Shown: positions 23,420 through 30,653, numbered from the stretch's first letter. The stretch is 34,932 nucleotides of DNA from Parcubacteria group bacterium (GCA_016204005.1 JACQLS010000034.1:1-34932), one strand, 5' to 3'. Numbers and translations: made by a program. The notes: generated by a model from the letters alone, not told the origin.

Positions 23420-23965
23420 TTAGTTCGCACCATATATTTCGTGACGTCTTTGTTCAAAAAGTTCTATTATCTTTTCCTTAATTCTCGCGTCAACCAATCC
23501 GTCGAGTCTGTCATACTCCCTTTTGTGCAAAAGACTGCGTATTGCAGTGGCTGATATAGAGGGGGATGAGCCACCGTGCCTGTCGATAATTTTTACATTT
23601 CGTCCGGCTTCTTCGAAAAAGGTGATGTCCTCAGGTGAGCCACCGTAGAAAAGGGTGTTCGCCGGGTCTATCCCCTCCTCCTCAAGAAGTTCATCGAGTG
23701 CGGCAAGCCACAATGTATTATTATGAAAATCAGGAAGGCCAAAGACTTTTATCTCCGGAAAAACAACTTCGCAAAAGTTTTTGCGTTCGTCGAAGGTGAA
23801 TGGGGTCTTCTCCGCAATCGGAGCATTAGTGCTTCCAATGACAATGGCGGAACGGTCCGAGCCAAAGTCCTGAAGCATCTCTTGAATGGCTCTCTCGTGA
23901 CCACGATGAAGGGGGCTGACTCGCCCAACAAAAACACCGTGTTTCTTCTTTGGTACATCCTGCAT
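23420..23965 (-). CDS. nadM: Nicotinate/nicotinamide mononucleotide adenylyltransferase (NadM/NadR type)
   Basis: This enzyme transfers AMP from ATP to nicotinate or nicotinamide mononucleotide. The 181-residue protein has the nucleotidyltransferase start GVFVGRVSPLHRGHERAIQ (GxFxPxHxGH), the segment GSTNAPIAEKTPFTFDERKNF typical of the NadM/NadR branch, and the C-terminal motif SISATAIRSLL (ISxTxIR). This branch is more often NMN-preferring than NadD; the true preference cannot be read here, but with PncB and NadE nearby, nicotinate mononucleotide must be handled. It is the first gene of the operon with nrtR. Its promoter and operator sit directly upstream and the ATG lies only a few bases from the predicted start site. 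Confidence 0.92.
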   Translation of the reverse strand: MQDVPKKKHGVFVGRVSPLHRGHERAIQEMLQDFGSDRSAIVIGSTNAPIAEKTPFTFDERKNFCEVVFPEIKVFGLPDFHNNTLWLAALDELLEEEGIDPANTLFYGGSPEDITFFEEAGRNVKIIDRHGGSSPSISATAIRSLLHKREYDRLDGLVDARIKEKIIELFEQRRHEIYGAN

Positions 23966-23968
23966 GTT

Positions 23969-23985
23969 AGTGTATTCTATACACT
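23969..23985. promoter_or_regulatory. Palindrome AGTGTA-N5-TACACT, likely NrtR operator 2
   Basis: AGTGTA (23969-23974), TTCTA, TACACT (23980-23985). It completely covers the -10 box of the nadM-nrtR promoter, a position expected for direct repression and autoregulation. Confidence 0.8.
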
Positions 23986-24002
23986 TTATAGGCAGGTGTC
24001 AA
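23974..24002 (-). promoter_or_regulatory. Promoter of nadM-nrtR (leaderless)
   Basis: On the minus strand TTGACA (23997-24002) and TAGAAT (23974-23979) are 17 bp apart. The start site should be within a few bases of the ATG at 23965. The -35 box overlaps the stop codon of the upstream hydrolase gene. Confidence 0.85.
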
Positions 24003-24604
24003 GAGAAGAGATTTTTGATTCTCTCCACGAGTTCGGGAAATTCCCCCTGCAGGAAGTGGCCGCGATCGGCGAAGATGTGCTCCTCGGCATCGGGAAGCGC
24101 TTTGCCATACTTCTCAACCGCGGAGACGGGTACTACCGGGTCGTCCTCGCTGTGGTAGAGGAAGATGTCGCCTCCATGTTTCGCAAAATGCTCGAGTGAC
24201 GCAGGGAGATCAAAATCCCCCACCGAATGGGTCTCGCTATCCTCATCAAAGACCGCGCCAACGAGAAACGTCGCACGCACTTCTTTCGGAAATTCATTTT
24301 CTGAAAGATATTTCGCGAGGAAAAGTCCTCCCAACGAATGGCCGATGAGCACCACCCCATCGTGGACATAGGGGAGCACTTTCTCAAACCAAATCTTCCA
24401 CTCTGTATATTTCGCGTTATCTTTGCATGGCATTGCGGGGGCCAACACTTCAAAATCAGGCCCAAGCCGCTCTGCTAACGTATGTTTCCAGCGCTTCTCT
24501 CCCTGCACACTCGGCGTATACTCGACATTACGAAGCGCTTCGAGATATTTCTCATAGGATGCAAAGGCATCTCCTCCGTGAATGAAGACGACTTGTTTTA
24601 GCAT
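23999..24604 (-). CDS. Alpha/beta hydrolase (RBBP9/YdeN-like serine hydrolase)
   Basis: The 201-residue protein begins with MLKQVVFIHGGDAF, a beta strand followed by the oxyanion HGG. The nucleophile elbow is VLIGHSLGGLFLAKYL with Ser in GHSLGG. The likely acid is in FLYHSEDDPVVPVS and the catalytic His in DRGHFLQGEFPE. This layout matches the small serine hydrolases of the RBBP9/YdeN group; the substrate is unknown. The start at 24604 follows an extended -10 sequence (TGC-TATACT) by six bases, so the mRNA is probably leaderless. A longer frame to 24898 runs antisense through the next gene and is rejected. Confidence 0.88.
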   Translation of the reverse strand: MLKQVVFIHGGDAFASYEKYLEALRNVEYTPSVQGEKRWKHTLAERLGPDFEVLAPAMPCKDNAKYTEWKIWFEKVLPYVHDGVVLIGHSLGGLFLAKYLSENEFPKEVRATFLVGAVFDEDSETHSVGDFDLPASLEHFAKHGGDIFLYHSEDDPVVPVSAVEKYGKALPDAEEHIFADRGHFLQGEFPELVERIKNLFS

Positions 24605-24690
24605 GGGTGTAGTATAGCACAGGGCCATCAAAGGCTTGACGTGGTAGCTCCTTTCATAGTTCAATCGGGGTAGATGATGGAGGAGACAAC

Positions 24691-25518
24691 GTGACTCTGC
24701 CCATAAACTTCGTTGTTGTTCGGCACGCTGAATCTGAAAGCAACGCAGCGAAGCGCCGCTCGAGGAAGGGCGATCACGATGCGGCAAACAAACTGCGCGG
24801 GCGGCATACAGCCAGTTTCCGACTAACGGGACGCGGAAAAGGACAAGCACGTACCACCGGTGGATGGCTTCAGCAAGAATTTTACGGCGATGAGGCACCT
24901 CGTTGGAAGGGTTGGGGGTTTGATCGTTGCTATGCGTCCGACTATCTCCGGGCTATGGAAACAGGTGGTCTATTCGCATTACCCGGCGCCAAATGGCTCT
25001 GCGATATGTATCTTACCGAGCGCGATTGGGGTGACATCCACGCCCTCCCTGAAGACGAGCGCTTGGCAAGGTTTGGAGAAGCGCTCCGCATGAAGGAGCA
25101 GGAGCCGTTCTTCTGGAGGCCACCCAACGGACAATCACTTGCCGATAAGTGCCTGCAGGTCGATCGTTTTTTGGACACGCTTCACCGCGAATGCAGCGAC
25201 ATGAATGTGCTGGCTACTTGCCACGGAGAGACGGCCTGGGCAATTCGTGTGCGTATTGAGAAGATGTCACAACAGCGTTTCAGGGCGCTTCACCTCTCGA
25301 AAAACCCTGATGACAAAATCAAGAACTGTCAGGTCCTCCACTATACGAGGAGAAATCCTTTCACAGGAGAGCTTACCCCCCGTGCAAATTGGCTCCGCAT
25401 GGTCCGGCCGGCCGAAAACCCCGTCTGGGACACTGGCTGGCAAGAGATCGAGCGACCGACCTATTCGAATGACGATCTTCTTCAGATCGTTGAGGCCGTC
25501 CCGCCTGACGTTACTTAA
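24691..25518 (+). CDS. Histidine phosphatase family protein
   Basis: The 275-residue protein (GTG start, with GGAGGAG five bases upstream) has the phosphoglycerate mutase-like motif VVVRHAESESN near its N-terminus and the second catalytic His in LATCHGETAW (about residue 178). Other shared residues are the Arg in FDRCYASDYLRAMETG and the Glu in YLTERDWGDIH. The fold carries out phospho-His based phosphate transfer or hydrolysis, but the substrate cannot be predicted. The middle is longer than in small family members. It is alone on the plus strand and has its own terminator. Confidence 0.9.
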   Translation: MTLPINFVVVRHAESESNAAKRRSRKGDHDAANKLRGRHTASFRLTGRGKGQARTTGGWLQQEFYGDEAPRWKGWGFDRCYASDYLRAMETGGLFALPGAKWLCDMYLTERDWGDIHALPEDERLARFGEALRMKEQEPFFWRPPNGQSLADKCLQVDRFLDTLHRECSDMNVLATCHGETAWAIRVRIEKMSQQRFRALHLSKNPDDKIKNCQVLHYTRRNPFTGELTPRANWLRMVRPAENPVWDTGWQEIERPTYSNDDLLQIVEAVPPDVT

Positions 25519-25529
25519 GCCAGAGCAAT

Positions 25530-25551
25530 GCCGTCCCACCGACGGCTTTTT
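25530..25551 (+). terminator. Terminator of the histidine phosphatase gene
   Basis: GCCGTC (25530-25535) pairs with GACGGC (25541-25546) around a 5-nt loop, followed by five T residues. Confidence 0.9.
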
Positions 25552-25628
25552 AATAGTTTAGAAAAGCGCGCCATGCCCGCTTAACAGGCAAGAGACAAAA
25601 TGGTTATGTATAGGGTAAAATACCGAGC

Positions 25629-26675
25629 ATGAGCGAACGGCCCACTACAACCAACGCCTCTCACGCCCCCGCCTATATAAAGACTCTTCCCGCAGAGTAC
25701 TACCAAGTGCTTCTCGCCGAGGTACAGAGTCGGGGTTTATTCAAACGAACCTACTTTCACTACATCCTCGCGGGAGGCGTGGGGATGCTTGGTATGGGGC
25801 TCTCCTTGTACGCGCTTTCATTAACCGACAGCGCCCTTTTCCAAACACTCAATGCCTTCGCGTTTGCATTCTTTTCCGTGCAGGTCGGTATGCTTGGGCA
25901 CGACCTTTCTCATGAGGAAGTCTTTGAATCCAGGGAGCGAAATCGTTTCTGGGGGATGCTGGCGTGGGGACTCTTGGGTGGGTTGAGCGAAAGCAGGTGG
26001 TTCCATAAACACAACGCGCACCATAAAAATCCGAACCACATTGGCCATGACCCCGATCTTGAGATCCCGTTTGTTTTTTCCGACATTCAGGCGGTGCTAC
26101 GATCTCCCTTCTATAAACAGTGGGTATTCCCCTATCAACACGTCCTGTTTTGGTCCGCACTCTTCTTTGTGTATCCCTACAACATTGCCTACAGCATGAA
26201 GCACATCCTTGACAACATCACCATGCGAACCGTTGTCGAACTCGTTCTTATGGCCGTGCACTTTGTAATAACGATAGGGCTTCCCGTATACTTTTTACCG
26301 CTTCCCGTTGCCATGCTCTTTCTCGGCATAACATTCCTCGTAATCGGCGCGTATCTCGGTATGGTCTTTGCACCAAACCATAAAGGAGAATGGATGCTTG
26401 AAGAGAATGAACCCTTCAACTGGACGCACCAGGTAACCCTTACGCGCAACTTGTATCCCTCGCGGCTAGCATCGTACCTGTTCGGGGGACTAAATTTTCA
26501 AATCGAACATCACCTTTTTCCAAATATGCCCCGATTTAATTATCGAAAGGCTCAACCGATAGTGGAGAAGTTCTGTAAACAATATGGACTTCGATATCAT
26601 CAGACAACGTGGGTCGGGTCTATGCGAGAGATACACCAGTCGCTCAAAGAAGAAGCGTCGAGGTGGCGCGCTTAA
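25629..26675 (+). CDS. Membrane fatty acid desaturase
   Basis: The 348-residue protein has four to six membrane helices and the three His boxes of acyl-lipid desaturases: HDLSH at 91-95, the box around WFHKHNAHH at about 126-132, and QIEHH near residue 295 (FQIEHHLFPNMPRF). These ligands hold the di-iron centre that inserts double bonds into acyl chains using oxygen. The pattern with QxxHH is that of the front-end/acyl-lipid group. A desaturase requires oxygen and an electron donor, neither of which is encoded nearby, and it is a surprising function in a cell that probably takes its lipids from others. It ends convergently with the 26781 gene. Confidence 0.93.
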   Translation: MSERPTTTNASHAPAYIKTLPAEYYQVLLAEVQSRGLFKRTYFHYILAGGVGMLGMGLSLYALSLTDSALFQTLNAFAFAFFSVQVGMLGHDLSHEEVFESRERNRFWGMLAWGLLGGLSESRWFHKHNAHHKNPNHIGHDPDLEIPFVFSDIQAVLRSPFYKQWVFPYQHVLFWSALFFVYPYNIAYSMKHILDNITMRTVVELVLMAVHFVITIGLPVYFLPLPVAMLFLGITFLVIGAYLGMVFAPNHKGEWMLEENEPFNWTHQVTLTRNLYPSRLASYLFGGLNFQIEHHLFPNMPRFNYRKAQPIVEKFCKQYGLRYHQTTWVGSMREIHQSLKEEASRWRA

Positions 26676-26695
26676 TAGGGTTAGCCTTTCTTCGG

Positions 26696-26741
26696 GCCTC
26701 CCCAGGTCCAAAATGAGTTGTCCTTTGGACGTGAGGGGGGC
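26696..26741. repeat. Two-part hairpin between convergent genes
   Basis: GTCCAAA (26706-26712) pairs with TTTGGAC (26724-26730), and GCCTCCC (26696-26702) with 26735-26741 outside it. No T-tract follows in either direction, so its role as a terminator is uncertain. Confidence 0.45.
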
Positions 26742-26780
26742 TCTATGGTAAGAAGGGCGGCAAAATCGCTCCCTTGCCAC

Positions 26781-27227
26781 TTACTCCTGGTCAGTTACAT
26801 GCTTTTTGAGCAACCTTCCGCGCGTTGTCTTTATGCTGTAATAGAGCGCGATAAGAAACAAAAGTGCGAGTACGTGGTTTTCTAGAAACAAGAAGCTTTG
26901 CTGCCAGTCGTCTGTAGCGGGAAGATGCGAAACCAGGAGTGCTTGGTATTCGAAAAACGCAACGGCTCCAGCTGAAATAATCGTATTCAGGACCATCGTC
27001 CACCGCTGAGCAGGATTCGCAATACCCGCCGCAATGACAAGCACCGCAACCACTGTGGCCGGGTATATGATCGTTTCAGTGAGGAGGCGTGTAAAAAGAG
27101 GAAGGGACAACAGCACGGCAATACTTCCAATCAAAAATATCGTGCGCACGTTGTCTCCGTAGTAATGAACTAACCCTTTCCTTTTATGCGCATCAAGACT
27201 GAACGCATCGAGATCGATGAGTGACAT
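26781..27227 (-). CDS. Small integral membrane protein, unknown function
   Basis: The 148-residue protein begins with a charged, soluble stretch (SLIDLDAFSLDAHKRKGLVHYYGDNVR) followed by about four hydrophobic helices (TIFLIGSIAVLLSLPLF; ATVVAVLVIAAGIA; WTMVLNTIISAGAVAFFEY; HVLALLFLIALYYSI) and a basic tail. I recognise no family. ATG 27227 is preferred over an in-frame TTG at 27248, because an extended -10 (TGC-TATACT) just upstream would place the mRNA start between them. Confidence 0.72.
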   Translation of the reverse strand: MSLIDLDAFSLDAHKRKGLVHYYGDNVRTIFLIGSIAVLLSLPLFTRLLTETIIYPATVVAVLVIAAGIANPAQRWTMVLNTIISAGAVAFFEYQALLVSHLPATDDWQQSFLFLENHVLALLFLIALYYSIKTTRGRLLKKHVTDQE

Positions 27228-27367
27228 AGAGTATACATAGTATAGCAACGTATCGCCGTAAGAAAAGAGGATAACTCAATTTGCTGACCCACTCGGTCTC
27301 GTATTTTAGAGATTAATCGCGATTGTCCCCGTTTTTTCTTTCGTTTAATGTGCCTTTTAATACCGCG

Positions 27368-27934
27368 TTATTTAGCAATACGCACGCTGTCTCTCACTGA
27401 TACAAAATCCTGCACGATCGGCGCGCCTATTTCTAAATACGTTACGCTCAAAACATACACCCACTTCGGCTGTGCAAGGGCAATTGTGGTGCCCAGATAC
27501 AAGCCAGACCACCGAAATGAAAGCGCCGGTAGACCGCTCACGGTCGTTGACGAAAGTCTCCCCTCCCCGAGTTTAAAGTTTGATGCGCTTGTATTGCGTA
27601 TCCACCCTTCCGTTGTCTGTTTATCAAGATCGTTCTGGTAGAGCTCAATAGTAATTGCCGGCGGACCTTCACCGTTTACGGGTAAGGGCAGATTATCTTT
27701 GTGAATCAAGGTAATGACGTGATGCTTCCGCATCGCGCTCCCTGGAGCATCGAGTTCACTAAGCACATACGCCCCGGGGTATGAAAAGGAAATGCCATAT
27801 GTCGCATTTGTATACTGTTTGCTTCCAGCAAGACCTTCGCCACCTTCCCGTTGAACAGCACGCTCATTCACCAGGAAAACACCTCCGATGAGAAGTACGA
27901 CGACTACGACAATGTATACTGCAAGTTTAGGCAT
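27368..27934 (-). CDS. Membrane-anchored protein, unknown function
   Basis: The 188-residue protein has a typical N-terminal anchor (about 4-23, AVYIVVVVVLLIGGVFLV) and an outside domain beginning with YTNATYGISFSYPGAYVL. That opening resembles the PsbP-like or lipoprotein-type domains often found in secreted bacterial proteins (Y.n..yGFsfkYP). The rest, with ITIELYQNDLDKQTTEGWI and SGLPALSFRWSGLYLG, gives no function. There are no Cys residues. It follows the 28036 gene at about 100 bp, with two hairpins in between. Confidence 0.75.
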   Translation of the reverse strand: MPKLAVYIVVVVVLLIGGVFLVNERAVQREGGEGLAGSKQYTNATYGISFSYPGAYVLSELDAPGSAMRKHHVITLIHKDNLPLPVNGEGPPAITIELYQNDLDKQTTEGWIRNTSASNFKLGEGRLSSTTVSGLPALSFRWSGLYLGTTIALAQPKWVYVLSVTYLEIGAPIVQDFVSVRDSVRIAK

Positions 27935-27962
27935 AGATATTAATGCTCCTCGGAATCCCCAT

Positions 27963-28030
27963 ATAGGCTCGATATCTAGTCGAGGCTGGCGAGCCTATCT
28001 TAAGGTTACTGCGTGCCAGAGTTGACCTCT
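27963..28030 (-). repeat. Two hairpins in the spacer downstream of the YecM-like gene
   Basis: ATAGGCTCG (27963-27971) pairs exactly with 27990-27998 around an 18-nt loop. A second hairpin, CCAGAG/CTCTGG, lies at about 28016-28030 right after the stop of the 28036 gene. Neither has a T-tract. Confidence 0.5.
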
Positions 28031-28035
28031 GGGTT

Positions 28036-28572
28036 TTATAAAGCTACAAAAACGTGCCCCTCCTTTTCAACAACATCTTTGAGAGATATGTCATAAAACT
28101 TAACACTTTTGCCATTATCAAACGTGATGAAATATGGTTTACACAGAGGTCCTTGATCTTGCCTACCAGTCATTACTGCTTTGTGTTTTTCCGCAAACAC
28201 CTTGAGCCCTTTGCCAATAACTATTCCGCAATGCTCGAGACCGGATTTATAAGGATGTCCTGGCTTCGGCGGCATCAACTCAATCAGAGCAACGCTGAAA
28301 CCACCGGGGAGTGGCAGAGACTCACGCAGTAGCAATTTGGAAATTGGTCGGCCATTGTGTTCATTTTCAACATAGGAAACACAAAACTTTTTTATTTCTT
28401 CTCGTAACCTCTCGTACTCCTCTACGGTCTCCGTCCTGACACCAAGGTGGCTCATTAAGTAGCCCGAAACATCAACACCTAGCCCCTTAAGCCTTGCGAG
28501 AATATCTGCGAAAAAAGATTCGTAATCTCCTATTAGTCCTTTAATTTCCATGCTACGGGTATTGGATTTCAT
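28036..28572 (-). CDS. YecM-like protein (VOC superfamily)
   Basis: The 178-residue protein resembles Escherichia coli YecM along its length: a leading helix, VDVSGYLMSHLGVRTETVEEYERLREE (compare the DHISLRC stretch of YecM), NGRPISKLLLRESLP, FSVALIELMPPKPGHPYKSGLEHCGIVI, and the C-terminal FDNGKSVKFYDISLKDVVEKE. The fold is of the vicinal-oxygen-chelate type with His and Glu metal ligands; the substrate is not known. The ATG at 28572 has GAGGT five bases upstream, so it is preferred over Met8. Confidence 0.82.
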   Translation of the reverse strand: MKSNTRSMEIKGLIGDYESFFADILARLKGLGVDVSGYLMSHLGVRTETVEEYERLREEIKKFCVSYVENEHNGRPISKLLLRESLPLPGGFSVALIELMPPKPGHPYKSGLEHCGIVIGKGLKVFAEKHKAVMTGRQDQGPLCKPYFITFDNGKSVKFYDISLKDVVEKEGHVFVAL

Positions 28573-28611
28573 TAGAACCTCAATAGTACAACAAAAGTAC
28601 GCTGTCTCGAT

Positions 28612-28923
28612 TTAGCGACTCCTCTTGCCACCCTCAAAACTGCCTGGTAGCCGACGTCCTTTATCAAAGATGTCCTCTCCGCTCGGCGGGCTTTCCTTTC
28701 TTGGCGCGCAACGAGAATGGTAAAAACTAAATGTTCGTGCGGCTTTCTTTTCTTTTTGCGACATTTCTTCAGAACCCTTGGGAGAGTGGGTTTCTTTTAG
28801 AGCGGCTTCCCCACTGAGTATTGTCTCGCCACAAGCCACACAGCGTTCCGGCTTTTCTACGATAACTCTCGCGAGGGGTAGTTTCTCAAAGTCGTTGTTA
28901 ATTGCATCAAAATGTTCTTTCAT
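28612..28923 (-). CDS. Small Cys-rich protein, probable zinc-binding
   Basis: The 103-residue protein carries CVACGE (about 28-33) and, 40 residues later, HSRC (about 70-73). A CxxC...HxxC set like this can hold one zinc ion. The rest is highly charged with a Lys-rich middle and a Gly/Arg-rich C-terminus, which suggests nucleic-acid or ribosome contacts, but I recognise no family. ATG 28923 is chosen because a longer frame to 29079 would run through the tRNA gene. Confidence 0.65.
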   Translation of the reverse strand: MKEHFDAINNDFEKLPLARVIVEKPERCVACGETILSGEAALKETHSPKGSEEMSQKEKKAARTFSFYHSRCAPRKESPPSGEDIFDKGRRLPGSFEGGKRSR

Positions 28924-28970
28924 ATTGAAATCATAACATAGTGACGAAAATCTTGAGCATCTTTGCGTAT

Positions 28971-29041
28971 CTGCGGAGCTTGGATTCGAACCAAGATGAC
29001 GACTTTCAGAGAGTCGCATCCTACCATTAGATGACTCCGCA
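28971..29041 (-). tRNA. tRNA-Gln (anticodon CTG)
   Basis: The minus strand folds as a full cloverleaf. The acceptor stem is TGCGGAG/CTCCGCA and the D arm is ATC...GAT. The anticodon arm is CGACT/AGTCG with loop CTCTGAA (anticodon CTG). The T arm is CTTGG/CCAAG with loop TTCGAAT. The discriminator base is G, as usual for Gln. The CCA end is not encoded. Confidence 0.93.
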
Positions 29042-29102
29042 AAGAAAAAGCGCTTACGCGCATCTTGAGAATACTCCAAAAAGACTCATCATTCAAGCTG
29101 TG

Positions 29103-29131
29103 TTGCTCCACGACAAGTACCGTGATATAAA
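29103..29131 (+). promoter_or_regulatory. Promoter of the 29161 gene
   Basis: TTGCTC (29103-29108) and TATAAA (29126-29131) are 17 bp apart. The ATG lies 29 bp after the -10 box. Confidence 0.65.
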
Positions 29132-29160
29132 GGCATGAGGTTTCGCTGGTCGACTCCACA

Positions 29161-29415
29161 ATGAGCGGAAAAATCGTTGGCAAGGTTACTGTCGTGCTTG
29201 ATGGAAAGACCTACGAGAACGATATGGGAGACTGGGAACAGTGCCTCTTCGACCTCCGCCGTGCGGCGCGCAATGGCAAAAATGTCGGGGATGCACTGTT
29301 GTGGCTTGCCTTTGCCGGAAGTGAGCTGGCACGGCACGCACCGGGGGCGATTTCTCTTCAGAGTATTGGTTGGGAGAGACCCGCAGAAGAGGTGCTCGGT
29401 CCACACTTTTCATGA
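29161..29415 (+). CDS. Hypothetical 84-residue protein
   Basis: I recognise no family. The product is small and soluble, begins with a beta-rich stretch (GKIVGKVTVVLDGKTYEND), and continues with two predicted helices (DWEQCLFDLRRAARNGKN and DALLWLAFAGSELARHA). A promoter with correct spacing upstream and a terminator right after the stop codon mark it as a separate unit. No clear Shine-Dalgarno sequence is seen. Confidence 0.65.
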   Translation: MSGKIVGKVTVVLDGKTYENDMGDWEQCLFDLRRAARNGKNVGDALLWLAFAGSELARHAPGAISLQSIGWERPAEEVLGPHFS

Positions 29416-29421
29416 CACTAC

Positions 29422-29443
29422 ACGCCTCACTTGAGGCGTTTTT
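29422..29443 (+). terminator. Terminator of the 29161 gene
   Basis: ACGCCTC (29422-29428) pairs with GAGGCGT (29433-29439) around a 4-nt loop, ending in a T run. Confidence 0.9.
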
Positions 29444-29468
29444 AATTTCCTCAAAGAAACCGAGCAAG

Positions 29469-29492
29469 CAAAAACCCGTCGAATGACGGGTT
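29469..29492 (-). terminator. Terminator of the 58-residue membrane protein gene
   Basis: AACCCGTC (29473-29480) pairs with GACGGGTT (29485-29492) around GAAT; a T run follows on the minus strand. Confidence 0.85.
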
Positions 29493-29503
29493 CAACAAAA
29501 ACA

Positions 29504-29680
29504 TTAGGATGTCTTCTTCTCCCCCTTCCGAGGCGGAGAGAGGAGAATGATAAAAACGGCGGCAACAGGCCAAAAGATGATTGCCAAAAGCTTAAGATGC
29601 GGCGGAATTGTGTCCCAATACCCCCAAGCAATCCAAAGTCCAACAATGAGCCAAGCAAACACGATAGCGAGCCAAAGCAT
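29504..29680 (-). CDS. 58-residue membrane protein, two helices
   Basis: This gene is too short for most gene lists, but it is well supported. Reading the minus strand from ATG 29680 gives a product starting MLWLAIVFAWLIVGLW, then a short polar turn (WDTIPPHLK), a second helix (LLAIIFWPVAAVFIILL) and a basic tail (PPRKGEKKTS). GGGGAG lies seven bases before the ATG, and a terminator hairpin follows the stop codon. I recognise no family. The basic tail after the second helix puts both ends inside the cell. Confidence 0.75.
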   Translation of the reverse strand: MLWLAIVFAWLIVGLWIAWGYWDTIPPHLKLLAIIFWPVAAVFIILLSPPRKGEKKTS

Positions 29681-29761
29681 GTGCGTACTCCCCGTGGTTT
29701 CGCCTGCACTACATACCTTTTAGCATACTTATCTCTGCCTGTCTAGTCCCCGGTATAAATT

Positions 29762-29791
29762 AAAAACGCCGATTCCCGAGGGAATACGGCG
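29762..29791 (-). terminator. Terminator of the vWA gene
   Basis: CGCCG-ATTCCC (29767-29777) pairs with GGGAAT and CGGCG (29780-29791), with one bulged base; five T residues follow on the minus strand. Confidence 0.88.
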
Positions 29792-29800
29792 CTTGCTTTC

Positions 29801-30619
29801 TCACTTCATCAAAAGGTGCAGTTTGACTTCCGGCCGCGCGAGCCACTGGGGGTATTCACCCATAAGGCGCGCGAAGAGCTCTTCGTCGGAGATGTCATCG
29901 GGCGACGGCGACTCAATGGCGAAGAAGTTCGCATTGTCGACGAACCGCCCGCGCACTCGTTCATCCAAGGAATTCAAGAAACGGAACTGTGACGGACACT
30001 CGACAGGAACCTCCTTCGGCCTGCCCCAAAGTCCCTTTCCGGTCGTCGTCTGCCCAGGCACATAGTCCGCGCCCAGAGCAACGAACTGCCAGAAGATCGG
30101 CTCGTGCGAGGTCGCACGAATCTGTTCAACAGTTTCCGATTCGTCGTACGTCTCACCGTCTGTGACAAACACAACATAGATCGGTGGGCCGCCGTCGGTG
30201 TGCGGAGCACGCCGAGGGCCATCGCTGCCGAAATAGTGCCGCCGTACCGCCCTGATTGCCTGGGCGTACATGGTTCCACCCTCAAGGTCATTCACCTTAA
30301 TGTGCCGCGCAACAAACCCATTGTGGTCGCTTGTCGATACCTCACCAATGTCATGCGCGTTAACGCCGAAGGTGAAGACGTCGACAGCGCCATTGTCATC
30401 GAAACGATGACCGAGCGGCAAAAGACGATCGACGAGACCTTGGATCAATCCTCGCTGATAGAGGCGCTCCATCGAACGGCTGATGTCGAGCACGAGCGCG
30501 ACGCGCGCAACGTGACCGACGAGGCCGTGCCGCTCCAAATGCGGATCGAGCTTCTGAACAAGCCTAAACATTGCGGGATCCTTTTCCGCAAGCACCCTAT
30601 CCTTCTCTGCGAGATTCAT
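29801..30619 (-). CDS. vWA-domain protein of the Ter system (TerF/TerY-like)
   Basis: The 272-residue protein has a von Willebrand A domain from about residue 35, with the metal site DISRSM (DxSxS), a later Thr in LEGGTMYAQAI and the Asp in VFVTDGETYDESE. The MARVALVLDISRSM-like start and the FTFGVNAHDIGEVS segment resemble the vWA-TerF-like family. Such proteins work with TerD in tellurite and phage stress systems. ATG 30619 has GGAGC upstream; a longer frame to 30685 is Pro-rich and rejected. It begins MNLAEK, as does TerD, and follows terD by about 80 bp with a strong hairpin between them. Confidence 0.85.
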   Translation of the reverse strand: MNLAEKDRVLAEKDPAMFRLVQKLDPHLERHGLVGHVARVALVLDISRSMERLYQRGLIQGLVDRLLPLGHRFDDNGAVDVFTFGVNAHDIGEVSTSDHNGFVARHIKVNDLEGGTMYAQAIRAVRRHYFGSDGPRRAPHTDGGPPIYVVFVTDGETYDESETVEQIRATSHEPIFWQFVALGADYVPGQTTTGKGLWGRPKEVPVECPSQFRFLNSLDERVRGRFVDNANFFAIESPSPDDISDEELFARLMGEYPQWLARPEVKLHLLMK

Positions 30620-30653
30620 TTCTGCTCCTTCTCTGGGGGTTGGGGGGTGTGGT

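Noticed and set aside
24602-24625. A third NrtR palindrome near the hydrolase start (GGTGTA...)
   Set aside because: Only one half-site matches; the other half and the spacing do not fit.
24605-24898. N-terminal extension of the alpha/beta hydrolase
   Set aside because: It would run antisense through the histidine phosphatase gene, and the hydrolase fold starts at MLKQVVFIHGG.
28924-29079. N-terminal extension of the small Cys-rich protein
   Set aside because: It overlaps the tRNA-Gln gene on the same strand.
29410-29746. Longer frames on both strands over the 58-residue protein
   Set aside because: Both are rich in Arg, Pro and Ser, or cross terminators; the short frame has the start signal and clear helices.
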